Of a DNA stretch of 64,000 bases, positions 47,103 through 58,922 are shown one piece after another. The DNA is taken from positions 24,363,681 to 24,427,680 of the forward strand of contig OU612071.1 of NCBI GenBank assembly GCA_914767715.1. Direction: 5' to 3'. The position numbers and the translations under genes were made by a program. The stretch's first letter is position 1, and each line of letters opens with the position of its first letter. Origin of the DNA: Membranipora membranacea (Eukaryota; Bryozoa; Gymnolaemata; Cheilostomatida; Membraniporidae). Under the pieces are notes generated by a model, which worked only from the letters and a program-made list of their open reading frames with translations, had not been told where the DNA came from and did not search any database.

Positions 47103-48681
47103 AATTCCTGTGACACAGAATAAATGTCTTTCATATGTTTTGCCTACAATCTGAGCGAATAGCTATAGCCAACGTCACTGGGCACTGATTTTCTTCATCC
47201 TTGATTTTGGTACACCAATCTACACATATTTAAAATTAATACCAGTAAAATGATGGTCTGAAATAACCAGGGAGGGATATACCCTCTCCCACCCTCCCTG
47301 AAATATCAAACTCAGGCAATTAAATTTGAATCCATAATTGCAAAGAATTTGATATTGTTTTCAACAAATTTAGCTAGTCTACAGGAGCGAACTCTCACTG
47401 CAGCAGCCATTGAAAAATTTTGGCAATAACAGGATAATCTCATTCATTGAACCCACCATACACAGACCATTTATAAGAGATTTTATCAAATTACATTACA
47501 TAGCACACTTTCATGTGTAAATACCTAGCCATAATAATCAGCCTTCACTCTATTGTTTCTTGGGGATTAGGCTTCACATTCATTGTAAACTCAATGTCAA
47601 TGAAACTATTTCAAAGAGACAGGAGACACCTATCCTTGTTTAGGTGAACAAACTCAGAGTAGTTTTCACAAGAAGATGTTTCAATAACAAACCCAGGTGT
47701 AATCACCAAGCAGGGTTTATAGTTATGGTTAATCATCATATTGGGCCTATTTGAAACGCTGGCAATACACAGAACTCAAAACATGTGAAAAATACGCAAT
47801 CAAGTGTTCACAGTTGAGAAGAAATGTGTTTCCCTGATCTGACAAAACACTAGAGTCTAGAAGTTTTGAAATATTACAACATAACACAGTGGAATTGCTG
47901 TGTGTGCCCCTGTACAATGTAAGATGCTATGAGATACAATGCTTGGATGCTGCTTGAATTTGATTCTCTTTGACAGGGATTTGCGAGATTTGTTACTATT
48001 ACCAGTGCTAATAGTGTTGCTTGATGTGTAAATTTGCTGTGAGGTTATGATCTGGGCAAGATACGGAAACTTGGTGGCCTGAAAGTGGAAGAGGCAAGCT
48101 CATAAGACTTGACAAATTATCTTATAAGTATTAAAAAATGAAGAGTGTACTGTGATCACATTAACCCCCATTCATGTGTACTGAAATGACTAAGGTAAAA
48201 TATTGAATATATCTGCCGGTCCCTGTTTTAGAATCCTAATATTCTCTGTCATGTGGAGGTTTCTAAAATTACTGGTTTTTCTATCATACCTAAGTAATTT
48301 TTATATTCTGCTTTCACAATTAAATAAGGGTTCCATCTCCATTTTTAGGAACAATAATCTAAGTCAGCATTCGATGCTCATAATCTGTTATCATTTTAAA
48401 GGGCAACCAAGGTTTCGCGGCAACGCATTAATGGGTAGCAAATAATGTGCTGGGCAGCATCAGCTTTGTGCATTACGCGATGCAAAACTCAAAGTAGTTG
48501 CTGACTCTAAGCTGGGTAACACTTCAGTTTAGGGGAGGTTCCAAGACTTTGCTGTAATAATTATAGAGCACAGGCTAAATAATAACAGGAACAGGAAACT
48601 GCTATGTGGTATTCTCTTTTAGCTGAGTTTGAGTACCTGATGGAAGTAATGTTTCACAAGAATTCTGGCTGATTAATCATC
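47103..48681. other. Non-coding stretch
   Basis: No gene recognised. At 47268-47305 a short imperfect palindrome (accagggagggatatac, then accctccctg) resembles one at 51484-51520 and may be an end of another small repeat. Confidence 0.35.
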
Positions 48682-48949
48682 CACTGTGCAAAATCAGTTC
48701 CTATTCAATGATTATACAATGGGCATAAGTCTGAATAATCATGTTTATACCTTCATTATTCCACTTTATACAATGATTATACCACATTCCTGGCAAAATT
48801 ATGCAACTATATTTATTCAATGTATGGTATAAGTAGACAACTTATTCAATTCAATTGTAATTATACAATGTTGGTATAACTTCATCTATTTATACAATCA
48901 TTATCCCAGCTTGGAATAAGCTCTGAATAGGAACTAATTTTGCACAGTG
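48682..48949. mobile_element. Non-autonomous CACTA/EnSpm-like MITE, 268 bp
   Basis: The ends are CACTGTGCAAAATCAGTTCC... and its inverted copy ...GGAACTAATTTTGCACAGTG, a 26-bp terminal inverted repeat with one mismatch. ATC directly precedes the left end and directly follows the right end, a 3-bp target duplication. CACTA/CACTG termini with 3-bp duplications define the CACTA (EnSpm) superfamily. The interior repeats ttatacaatg-type motifs at least five times in both orientations, like the subterminal binding-site arrays of CACTA elements. It codes for nothing. The EnSpm-type transposase 10 kb upstream is a candidate source of mobilisation, unproven. Confidence 0.78.
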
Positions 48950-50209
48950 ATCCGAATTATATTTTGTCTTTTTCCCCATGCAGAAGGTGCAATCTGCTAT
49001 TAATCAATGGCCATCAATGAGAAGTTGTTTGAAACCTTGGTTGCACTTTAAGTGATTTCATTTTTCATGTCTTACTGTATCATTGTATTGTGCTGAGTGT
49101 GAGGCCTCTATACGATTCAGGGCTTTTCATTGTTTCAACATTGGTTAACAAAGGAATCCTTTATATGCTGTGCCTAGTTCTATACAATAGAGGATAAATG
49201 TACCGTGTCAGCTTGCATAAAAAGTTTATATGAGAAAACTGAGAATGAATTTTAAGAAATGCTGCATTAAATGAAGGGAAATAGCGATAGAGTGACCCAA
49301 AATGATTCATATATTGATATCGTCATAATGTGTTTAGCAAAAAAAGTTGACAGCATAGCATATGGAGAAGTGCATTTTAATTGAGTCATCTGGTTAACAG
49401 ATAAGTTTTTGCCAACATTTCATAATTTTTTATGAAATTCATGATTTTTTGCATTCATTTCGTGGATTAAATAGTAATTCAACCACCAAGCCTGGACAAT
49501 AACTTTCAATCAATTTGTGATGGTTTCTGCATCAAATTTAAGAAATGTAGGGGGAGATAACGAGGAAACCATATAAGTCACTGAGCAGTAGATAGGATTT
49601 TATTTAGATAAAAACAACACTTAATGGTGTTGTATTACAACTGTAAATTAACCCTGGTTTGCGGAGATTTCTATTTTAGCATCAGCTTAGTATTACATCC
49701 CTACCTTCTGCTATATATATGATGACCTGAACGCCAGAGTGATGAACAAGAATTGAAATAATATCGAATCCAGTACAGCACAACACATCGACCATCACTC
49801 CTGGTAAAAGAAGAAAGAGAATACAACTACAAGTTACCATCAACCTCAGTAATACTTGCACCAGCTGCACCTGAGTGTACAACACTATATCTTCAAAGTG
49901 AAACCATCTACCAAAAGACTGTCACATGTACATCAGTGGCACAACAATACGTATAGACAGCAGTTAGCATTAAGACAGGAGAGCATCAGGACCGTTGTGC
50001 TATTCAGCAGTGTTTTAGATTGTAAAGTGAAATAATTTATTGTATAATATAATATATTATATTGTTGTGTTGTGTACTTCTGGGTAATATCAGCTGGTCT
50101 GTGCTATCAGTGCTTAAGTTAATGTCAAAGACCGATCCGAATATCAACATATCATATACCGTTGGAAAGCTACCGAGCTACTGAAAATGAATACCTGAAC
50201 GAAAACTTG
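48950..50209. other. Non-coding AT-rich stretch
   Basis: No gene, RNA or repeat that I can support. The minus frame at 49682-49885 has hydrophobic stretches but no recognisable family. Confidence 0.35.
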
Positions 50210-50214
50210 ATTCG

Positions 50215-50730
50215 AGGAGGCCCTTCGCAGCGTGGCCCAGATTCGATGCGGGGGAAGCTGAACGCGCAAGGAGGGCCCCAGCCCTTCGCAGCGTGGCCCA
50301 GATTCGATGCGGGGGAAGCTGAACGCGCAAGGAGGGCCCCCGCCCTTCGCAGCGTGGCCCAGATTCGATGCGGGGGAAGCTGAACGCGCAAGGAGGGCCC
50401 CAGCCCTTCGCAGCGTGGCCCAGATTCGATGCGGGGGAAGCTGAACGCGCAAGGAGGGCCCCAGCCCTTCGCAGCGTGGCCCAGATTCGATGCGGGGGAA
50501 GCTGAACGCGCAAGGAGGGCCCCAGCCCTTCGCAGCGTGGCCCAGATTCGATGCGGGGGAAGCTGAACGCGCAAGGAGGGCCCCAGCCCTTCGCAGCGTG
50601 GCCCAGATTCGATGCGGGGGAAGCTGAACGCGCAAGGAGGGCCCCAGCCCTTCGCAGCGTGGCCCAGATTCGATGCGGGGGAAGCTGAACGCGCAAGGAG
50701 GGCCACAGCCCTTCGCAGCGTGGCCCAGAT
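50215..50730 (+). repeat. GC-rich satellite, 61-bp unit, about 8.5 copies
   Basis: cccttcgcag occurs at 50221, 50282, 50343 and every 61 bases to 50709, nine occurrences. Units are almost identical (one variant near 50340, another at 50703), so amplification is very recent. The unit contains agattcgatgcggggg, gaagctg, aacgcgcaaggagggccc and cagcgtgg. It is GC- and CpG-rich in an AT-rich region. Long open frames exist on both strands because the unit lacks stops; their translations are simple repeats, not genes. Confidence 0.97.
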
Positions 50731-50988
50731 TCGATGCGGGGGAAGCTGCACTTGCCCCCTTTTAAATGCCCAGATTCGATGCGGGGGAAGCTGCACTTGC
50801 CCCCTTTTAAATGCCCAGATTCGATGCGGGGGAAGCTGCACTTGCCCCCTTTTAAATGCCCAGATTCGATGCGGGGGAAGCTGCACTTGCCCCCTTTTAA
50901 ATGCCCAGATTCGATGCGGGGGAAGCTGCACTTGCCCCCTTTTAAATGCCCAGATTCGATGCGGGGGAAGCTGCACTTGCCCCCACTT
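50726..50988 (+). repeat. Satellite of 45-bp units sharing the core of the 61-bp array
   Basis: cagattcgatgcggggg recurs at 50726, 50771, 50816, 50861, 50906 and 50951. The first 23 bases of the unit (ending gaagctg) are the same as in the 61-bp repeat, but the rest is replaced by cacttgccccc and ttttaaatgc. The two arrays overlap in the shared core, so one arose from the other by swapping half of the unit. Confidence 0.97.
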
Positions 50989-51335
50989 GCCCCCACTTGC
51001 CCCCACTTGCCCCCACAAGCAAGCAAGAGTAAGTGAAGGCAAGTGAAGCCAAGTGAAGCCAAGTGAAGCCAAGTGAAGCCAAGTGACGCCAAGTGAAGGC
51101 AATTGAAGGCAAGTGAAGGCAAGTGAAGGCAAGTGAGAGTAAGTGCAAGTAAGTGAAAGCAAGCGAAGGTAAGTGAGAGTAAGCGAGAGCAAGCGAGAGC
51201 AAGCGAGATCTGGTGAAGGCAAGTGAGAGCAAGTGAAGGCACGTGAGAGCAAGTGAAGGCAACTGAGAGCAACTGAAGGCAAGTGAGAGTAAGTGAAGCC
51301 AAGTGAGAGTAAGTGAAGGCAAGTGAAGGCAAGTG
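50978..51335 (+). repeat. 10-bp minisatellite (acttgccccc, then aagtgaaggc variants)
   Basis: Five units of acttgccccc (50978-51016) continue the end of the 45-bp repeat. They are followed, after acaagcaagcaag, by about 30 units of a purine-rich 10-mer (aagtgaaggc, aagtgaagcc, aagtgagagt and relatives). In the minus frame this gives Leu/Ser/Thr-rich pseudo-protein, which is an artefact of the repeat. Confidence 0.93.
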
Positions 51336-52438
51336 TAATTGAGTAACACAAACTGGAGACAGTCCAATTCTACTTAAATATAAGTCAAGGATTTTAGGAG
51401 ACAAGAGGGAATGTGTCTGGCTGAAATACTCAGGTAATAAATGAATATAAATCATAGTACGTTTAGATAACATTTGAGTTGAACCAGGGAGGGTGGAATA
51501 TACCCTCCCACCCACCCTGTTTAAGCCTAATAAAAGAAATTAGGGTAAAACACCAATGACAACCAATGGCGGTGTCGTTTATTAATCTGGCACATTTATT
51601 CAATACTCATATACTCAAACATAGTGACAATGTAATGTGTTTGTGGTGAGAACCTTGACTTTACTTTCCAATGTTCACCCCCTCCTCTTGTTGTAATGCA
51701 TTCTGTATGTATTTTCCATGAAATAATAGCTAGTATACATAATATCAAAAATATTTATCAAGCACCACAGTGCATTGTCATCAATCGCCATAAATCATAA
51801 TGAAATACGTGTAAATTCATCTGGTTTTTTTATATTCGCAAAAAGCATATGGGAGGGTAGACTGGGATTCAGTCCAACAACTTGGTGTTATCTGCTCAGG
51901 TTGGGTGTGTCGGTTTGTTGTTGCTGTTGGACTGGGTATGTCAATGATTGTAATGAATCAATAACTACTCCTACTTCCGGTTTATGTCGAGGTGCCGTGA
52001 CCTCTCCCTCTATGTTACCCAGGCGAACAACCAAACAAACAAATAACCCGACATGAGCAGATAATTCCACGCAATAACAAACCAAAACCCATCAGCCAAT
52101 CAAAACACAACCAAAACACAAGCACATGGGTCCATTTATATAGGTACGCTAATAGTGATAAATGAGTAGATAACACCAGAGAAGCAATATCCAAAAATCA
52201 CCAATAATACATACAAGGCCTCTTTTTGGCCTGAATCCCAGGCCAATTGGAGGGGACAATTACAGTAGTAATGCAGGCAAAATTAGCTTTGCGTTGCCCA
52301 GTGTAAGATCAGTTGGTCACTATCATTCTACACCTTTATGATCACCCCTCCCGCTTAGATCTGCATGCCATTATTGGAATCTTCTCGAAGTTGATGGATC
52401 AAAGTGTCATTTGACATAATGTAGATCTTTTTATTTTT
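51336..52438. other. Non-coding stretch
   Basis: Holds a short imperfect palindrome at 51484-51520 (accagggagggtgg, accctccc) similar to one at 47.27 kb. The frame at 51775-52056 shows nothing recognisable. Confidence 0.35.
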
Positions 52439-52440
52439 TA

Positions 52441-52669
52441 GTGACATCTTGCAGAGAACAGATAGACCATCTGGCATCGATCAATCCTCTTGCAGATAAC
52501 ACATCCATTTATATGTCATCCTGTGAGAGCGGATGCACACAAGTTGGAGGGCATCATATTCATGAATGCCGGAATGAGACATGTCAAACTTCCATAGAAT
52601 GTATAGAGATTGTACCTAAAGCTAATCAGTCTGTCATTACCACAGGGACTCAACATTCAACAACCACAG
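52441..52669 (+). CDS. Candidate exon for a cysteine-rich extracellular segment, unrecognised
   Basis: A T-rich acceptor (tttttattttttag, ending 52440) precedes a clean frame TSCREQIDHLASINPLADN, then MSSCESGCTQVGGHHIHECR and NETCQTSIECIEIVPKANQS. It closes at a gtagaa donor after TTG. Six to seven Cys in about 50 residues, with an N-glycosylation-type NET, suggest a secreted or extracellular domain. I cannot assign the Cys pattern to EGF, sushi, CUB or another known module. Neighbouring exons are not found. Confidence 0.35.
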
Positions 52670-53949
52670 GTAGAATAGTTCCGCATTTATGGATCATCTA
52701 TATACAGAGTCAAATCTGGATGCTTCTATACTATTTCGCTTGGTCTATGTAGAAAGCAATCACTGCACTGTGCAGATGTGTTGAAGGAGAATAGTCATAT
52801 CAATGCAACAAGAGGGAACTCCAAGTTTTGCGCAGGAATCCTAACATTGGTGACTATTAGGCTACGGAGAAACAGTCAAGTCACTTTTACTGCTAGATTG
52901 ACACAATCTCACTGCCAGACAGTTTTCCTCATTATGGTGAAACATAGCTCAAGCTCAACTTTGAATTCTCAATAAGATGATATTATAAATCAATCAGAGA
53001 TAGAAGATGGATTACATATAAGAGCTGAAGAGCATAGTGATTCTGAAGACGCGAAGTTTACGCAGTTTAATCTTTACACTGCATCTATTTTTACAATATA
53101 TTTTTTATCCTATTTACTTTTAATTGAGATTTTCTTTTTTTTACAATATTGTGTGAGGTTTTCTCATGCTACAGTCTAACTGTAAGCTCTTTGACACAAT
53201 ATAGTCCTAACGTTGCCAACCTGCGATTAATGATACCAAATTGTCAAAGAAAAGTTGCCAGTGCTATTCAATAAAGAATCATTTATAAAGCTTTGAATCA
53301 ATTCCACCTTGTACAATGACAGCCGAAAATATGGAGATTTTTTGAACACTCTTTTTATTTTAGCTATTTGATAAAACCATGGAAATTTGCTGATTTCTTG
53401 GTGTTAGCAGTCCCATATTTGCAAGGAAAATCATACTAATCAAAGCTTTCTACAATATGAACCATAAGAAAATTATAGTAGTACTCGTAAAATAAAACTC
53501 TAAAAAATTCTAATGTCACAAGCACAAAGTATGAAAAACTGATTGGTATCGATATTTGAAGCAACCTAAGTGTAGCTAAGGCTTACTTTCTCAATAATCT
53601 AGGACCATATCCTATAAGGATCTTATAACATCTAGAACTGTCAAATGTTAATTATATAAATATGGAGTTTATAAACCAAGCAAGAAAAAACTTATAATCC
53701 TTGGCTGCATCTCAGACTAGCAGTATAAGCCTAGTATCAGATTACCGAGTAATCATTTTTGATCTGTCTTTTTAAGAAAATTAATCCCACTCCTTTCCTT
53801 TATTTTGTTTGTAAAGAGAATCAGTATCAAAATGTCAGTGTTAAAATTACACCTTTGCAACAAAGGCCCTGAGCACTTCATGACCAAAGGTATCGAAATG
53901 AGCGCAATGACTAGGTACCGATATGTTTATCACGAAAAATACCAGGGAG
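52670..53949. other. Non-coding stretch
   Basis: No recognisable feature. Confidence 0.35.
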
Positions 53950-54362
53950 AACAAATAATCAGAGGAACGGCTCCAGCTTGTAGCCTAAGCTTCAAAATGA
54001 GCCCAGGAACATCTCAATTGGTCAATCAGGACTGAAGTTGTAACTTATCAAAGGAAGGCCTCGCTGACGCTCCCTCGCGGACCTTGCGCAGGGGGTGTAT
54101 GTGTAGCATTAGAAACTTTGGAAACGAGTTGAAATCCACCATAGCTCTTGCAGTAATAGAGATTAACCCAAAGGAAAAAGTTGAAGGATATTAACACATT
54201 ATTAACTTTGACAGTTCCATATACAAAAAAATTAAGAATATTGCTCAAAAACCCTGATGTGACCTTACACCCAGGCTTTCCGATATAACGAGCGAATATT
54301 GAAAGGGCTTATACGTCAATACCTCATAAAACAGCTTGTCATGAGGTCTAGTTTTCAATCTA
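53950..54362 (+). repeat. Dispersed repeat R5, copy 2 (continuous)
   Basis: Uninterrupted copy of the repeat at 30416-31325, from ataatcagaggaac to cttgtcatgaggtctagttt. It contains a GC-rich block (gctccctcgcggaccttgcgc). It is the empty-site reference for the LINE at 30721-31160. It borders a reverse-transcriptase fragment directly on its right. Confidence 0.82.
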
Positions 54363-54714
54363 TTATAACCAATTGGTGGAGAAAATTAATGGAAATGTTA
54401 TGACATTACTTTTTCTGGATTTTAAAAAGGCATTTGACTGTGTATCCCATGTTTTACTACACAATAAGTTGAAGGCTTGCGGCATCGAAGGAAATATGTT
54501 AAAACTTCTTGACACCTTTCTGACAGACAGAAGGCAGTTTGTTAAACTCAATAATATTGAATCTTGTAGATTGCCTATCACAATAGGGGACCCTCAAGGT
54601 TCAATCCTAGCACCAACTTTGTTTCTCATCTTCATAAATGATTTATTAACTTCATCAAAATCAGACTCATCATCATATGCATATGCTGATGATACAGTGT
54701 TCAAACCCACATGA
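54363..54714 (+). pseudogene. LINE reverse-transcriptase palm fragment
   Basis: An open frame of about 117 codons carries the core motifs of a non-LTR reverse transcriptase: LLFLDFKKAFDCVSHVLL (motif A with the first catalytic Asp), IGDPQGSILAPTLFLIFIND (motif B) and YAYADDTVF (motif C, catalytic YADD intact). It stops at TGA 54712-54714 shortly after motif C, and thumb and 3' parts are absent. It is a fragment truncated on both sides between repeats R5 and R6. Confidence 0.8.
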
Positions 54715-54717
54715 AGA

Positions 54718-54895
54718 TGTTACTTGAACCAGGAAGAATTCTCCCTGCTTGAACAACAAAAATAAATACCATATACTTAGATAATTACACTCTATATAGT
54801 TATACCAATACTCACGTACACTAGAAATTCGTCATCGACATGGTCTGAATACATTGTTAAGTCCTTTCTTCTAACCACCAGTCACAAGAAGAGTA
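54718..54895 (+). repeat. Dispersed repeat R6, copy 2
   Basis: Diverged copy of 43228-43405, opening with cttgaaccaggaagaattct and ending accaccagtcaca. It lies exactly between the reverse-transcriptase fragment and the LINE 3' region, so it may have split a single older LINE, or three elements may be abutted. Confidence 0.75.
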
Positions 54896-54896
54896 C

Positions 54897-55962
54897 AAAA
54901 CATCAAAAGAGAGACTGGATATGATGTTGAACGAGTCACCAGACCAGGTGATAAGGGAATGTGCTCAAACACTTGACACCGGTAAAAAATGGTCTGTCAC
55001 AGAGACAGTCAGAGATGCAAAATCTCGACTGGAGATTAGCGATATTGTGGGTGCTGTGACAACTGCACGTCATGGCATCGGCTGGGAAGCAAACCGGTGG
55101 TTCTCAAAGGAAAGCCCAAAGGTTAGACGGGAGATGGTAGTTGATGAGGTGCGCAAGATGGAAGAGGAGTGCCGCCAGACACAAGCTGTAGGCCATGCCC
55201 GACAAGGCAGGTGGACTTGTTGAGAAGCGTCAGCTCAAATTGACAGAAATGTGGTCTATGGAGCCCCAAAGGATCAGCTTTCTGGTTGGTGCAGGTAATG
55301 ATCAACTACCGACCCCGGCGAACCTGGAACGCTGGAATTTGACCGAGAACTCGAAATGCGCCGAGTGCTCGGCCAAGCGCACACTTCGACATATACTGTC
55401 GAATTGCCCGCAGAGCCTGGGAAGATACACCTATAGGCATAATTAAGTCCTGAAAGTGTTGTGTAAATATGTCAAGGAGAAGTGTGAATATGCTAATGCT
55501 GGTGGTGAAGCGCGTGAAATGATTTTGCGCAAAAAGGGATTGATGAACAGCGGAGAATGGCAGGTGAGATGTGACCTCACAGAGCAGCTCAGCATGCCAC
55601 AGCATATTGTGATCACGAACCAAAGACCAGACTTAATTGTCTGGTCTGACAAAGAAAAAACACTAATACTGATGGAATTGTTGGTGCCTTGGGAAGATAA
55701 TCTCTCAAATGGGCATCAGACAAAACTGACAAGATACGAAGATCTAGTGACACAATGCCAAGACAAAGGTTGGAATTGCGAATTATTCGCAGTGGAAGTT
55801 GGCTGCCGTGGATTCATGGCCAGATCAGTTACCAAATGTCTGACTAGAGTTGGGCTGTCAGGCAGAGAACTCAAACAAGCCACAAAAAGCATAGTACATG
55901 AGGCAGAAAGTGCATCTGCATGGATCTGGCAACAGCACTGTGTGAAGACAAAATCTAAGTAA
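54897..55962 (+). pseudogene. 3' region of a LINE with CCHC knuckle and restriction-like endonuclease-type C-terminus
   Basis: Frame 1 (54921-55223) reads MMLNESPDQVIRECAQTLDT and WEANRWFSKESPKVRREMVV. A frameshift near 55215 leads to LKLTEMWSMEPQRISFLVGA, LPTPANLERWNL and a CCHC knuckle (CAECSAKRTLRHILSNCPQ). An in-frame TAA at 55444-55446 follows RHN, and the same frame reopens as VLKVLCKYVKEKCEYANAGG. The C-terminal part reads QRPDLIVWSDKEKTLILMEL, LVPWEDNLSNGHQTKLTRYE, VEVGCRGFMARSV and HEAESASAWIWQ. The CCHC then PD...E...VPWE order is what I associate with RLE-type (R2/NeSL/HERO-like) LINEs. One frameshift and one stop indicate a recently inactivated copy; the clade is inferred. Confidence 0.65.
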
Positions 55963-58900
55963 TCCTATTGCTTGTAAGCTGGGGTTTAACACAATCACTT
56001 TGTTTTGTGGAGTTGGCCAGCATTAAATCCCTTTTGTTATAATCCTTGTAAGGATTGGACTGAGGGGATCAAGTGATGATTAGCAAACTGCTCGGGTAGA
56101 AGGCTAAGCAGGATATGCCTTCAATACTCAAATTAAAGTAGTTTAATCTCTGCATTGTGAAAAATCAAAGTGAGTCTGAGTTAGTGCTAAGGTATTACAA
56201 ACATTGGATTAAAAGTTTGGCCCGAGACATAATAAAAAACTGCTGACGTCAATAAGCAAAAAAACAAGATTTAAACAAAGTTTTCAGTTACCGCAAAAAG
56301 AGGGTTGATCCGCCGCAAGAATGAGTTTGTGTCATTCTGCATTGTCTCTGTTGGCGCCACCCTTACTGCATTGTCACGGCTGTCACAGTTGTAGCGTTAG
56401 GGTGGCACCGGTAGTAAGAATAGAATTTTGATTTTAATTTAATTGTATGGACTGGCTATTAATTGCGTGTCCTCGAGTCAAGGTTGAGTGTATTGGATGT
56501 TGTTATTGTGTCTGATGTTGGTATAGAAAATTCTCCTGTTTGCTGCTGTAGATGCGACATTGTACTATGCTCAATGTGGTGAATTTGAGAAGTGAACTAT
56601 GGCACGAGGGGCGGGTGCCTTGACGATAGCGACTTTGTGCCGATGAGTTGATGGAAAGCAAACCTCCCTCCACTAGTTTGGCTTAGTGTATGAGCATGAG
56701 AGTGATGGGGCGAACATTGTTGCACTGAAACAATGAAGAGTTGGCAGCCTCCCTGGTTGCGCAACAGCGTAAACACACCAATTATATCAAACCACCGAAA
56801 CTTACAAAATGCACTGAGGGATCGATGAGATTAATTGACATGCTCATCAACACACAGGGGCGGCTTCATGCTGCTGGGGCCAGCCATGAGGAGGTTGTAC
56901 TATAGAAGGCCTCGAAACAGCGCTTGAATCATGGTTTCGAGCTGAAGACCTATGTGTTGTGCAGGGGTACGCGCACCACTGTATGTTGTATCTAAAGAAG
57001 ACCAAATGGTGGTGTTGATATGCCAGGTATCAGAGCATTTATCACTATAATTAAAATTATCCTCTCCCAGAATAGGACAGTTGCCATATATTTGTGAAAC
57101 ATCATAACTGGTTGGCGGTAAGAACTGCTGGCAATGAATCAAATGAAAAATCCCTCTGCAAAGAAGCTATGCATTGTCAGGTAAAATTAGATTTCAACGC
57201 CACCGGAAAATTTCTTATATCGCCAGGAAATCTTGCCCATGCAATACTGACACATGATTTGAAAGCCTTTACGATTGTGTATCCTCACGCTTGCTTGCCT
57301 ATTGACAGAGGGCTTAGTATTATCAAGGTTTGACAAGTGTGTAGTTGTAGGATTATCACCTTATCAGCAATCAGTGGAGTTATTTTCCTCTAAAAATCTG
57401 AACATCATGGGTGGTGCTTGAATAGATGCTGAAGGTCACCTGCTCTTAACTTCTTTTTAGAGTAGCTGCACTACGCTCAAAATATTGTATTGCTGTTTGC
57501 TCTCTTATCAGGGACCAAAAATGATCACCATTGACCTGCAAGTCATGGACAGGTACCTTAGAAAGCTGTGTGGGTAATTGTCAAGACCAATTAAGCTATG
57601 TATGGTGAATAATTATTGGTACAAGGGAAACCCACAAACATTGTCGGACAGTTTGTTTCAATATGGATCGAGGCAATTTTCACTAGATATGGAGTATATT
57701 TATGTACCAAGGTAAGTTTGGTTTATTAATGTTCATCCAGCAAAAAGAGCAACTAATTGTGGGAGTAGATACATGATGATTAAGAGAAGCACCAAATCTG
57801 ATTCTGGCATGGCAATGTAGGTATTATCAAACATAAGTCCTGCTCCAGTTGTGTAATGGCAAATTTCCTTCGATGAAATACACTCCTCTCAACACTGTGT
57901 ATTGACAACTTTGCCGAAATTAAATGAGGCTTATGTCTTTGGAGTATTCATGAAATTCACACGGTACAATCTGCTTGCATTATTTTTAGCTCAGTTATGT
58001 TTATCATTCAGATTTATTTGGATTATCACAAATGAAACAATGAATCAAAATTTTGGCTGTCTGACGCATTATCGATTCTTGAAGATTTTAAATTGCATGA
58101 TTCTGTAATTAAGGGATTAATTGTCTACTGTAACTGCGAACAACTATTGCCGATGAAAATTACTGCATCTAATTTGTGAATAAACATAGATTAGGCACCA
58201 CTGCAAATCGATGAAGAGAGTTTAAGGAAAATCAACTGAAGTGCCATTAAAAATATCATCATCACTTTATTGTGAATAAACATGAATATTATTGGCATTA
58301 CCACTTTGGCATCTTTTGGAAAATAAATAAGTTATGGCATCTTTTTCACGGTGTGGGCATAGAATAGATTTTTTTCAAGCTGCCAAAGGGTAGTCCTTGA
58401 GCATGTAGAAATTTATATTACTTGACCTTGGTGTATTGCTTTGAAATGAATACTGGAACAAATGGAAAGGTGAGGATTCCGTGTTTGATGGGCCAGATGT
58501 TCCAGCCATGCAGGTCAGCTGCTGGTCAATGCTGAGGAGAAGGGTTAATTGGAGATAGCTCGATGGCGACATCTAGCTGGTTTAATGTTCTAGTTTGATT
58601 TGTCCGAAGATTTTCTGTTTGGCAGTCGATTGTTTTTTAGCGCTTGGATTGGTTGGGCGGCGGAAGCTCTTTAAGCCTGCTCTCGGAAACCAGAGTTGAA
58701 CGATGTGGTTGTGTGTCTGGCTAACGCGCTCAATGATGGCCAAGCTGCCGGCGCAGTCAAGGCACAGTTAGCCATCTGTTCTAGTCATCGTTGTCATGTT
58801 GATAAGAGGTGGAAGTGCTGGTTGCACCGATAGCCATCCATATGTGTGATGTTATGTCTGTCCGCTACGGCAGCATCCCGTCGTCTGAATGTCATTATTT
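55963..58900. other. Non-coding stretch
   Basis: No gene supportable. 58560-58870 is locally GC-richer and reads open in short pieces but shows no known family. Confidence 0.35.
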
Positions 58901-58922
58901 ATATATATATATATATATATTA
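58900..58922. repeat. (AT)n microsatellite
   Basis: About 11 AT dinucleotides followed by TATTTTTATTATTA. Confidence 0.9.

Noticed and set aside
50144-51515. Several very long minus-strand open frames (up to 445 codons) and plus-strand frames over the satellite
   Set aside because: They translate the 61-, 45- and 10-bp repeats, are open in several frames at once, and show only unit-length peptide repeats. Openness is a property of the repeat unit, not of a gene.
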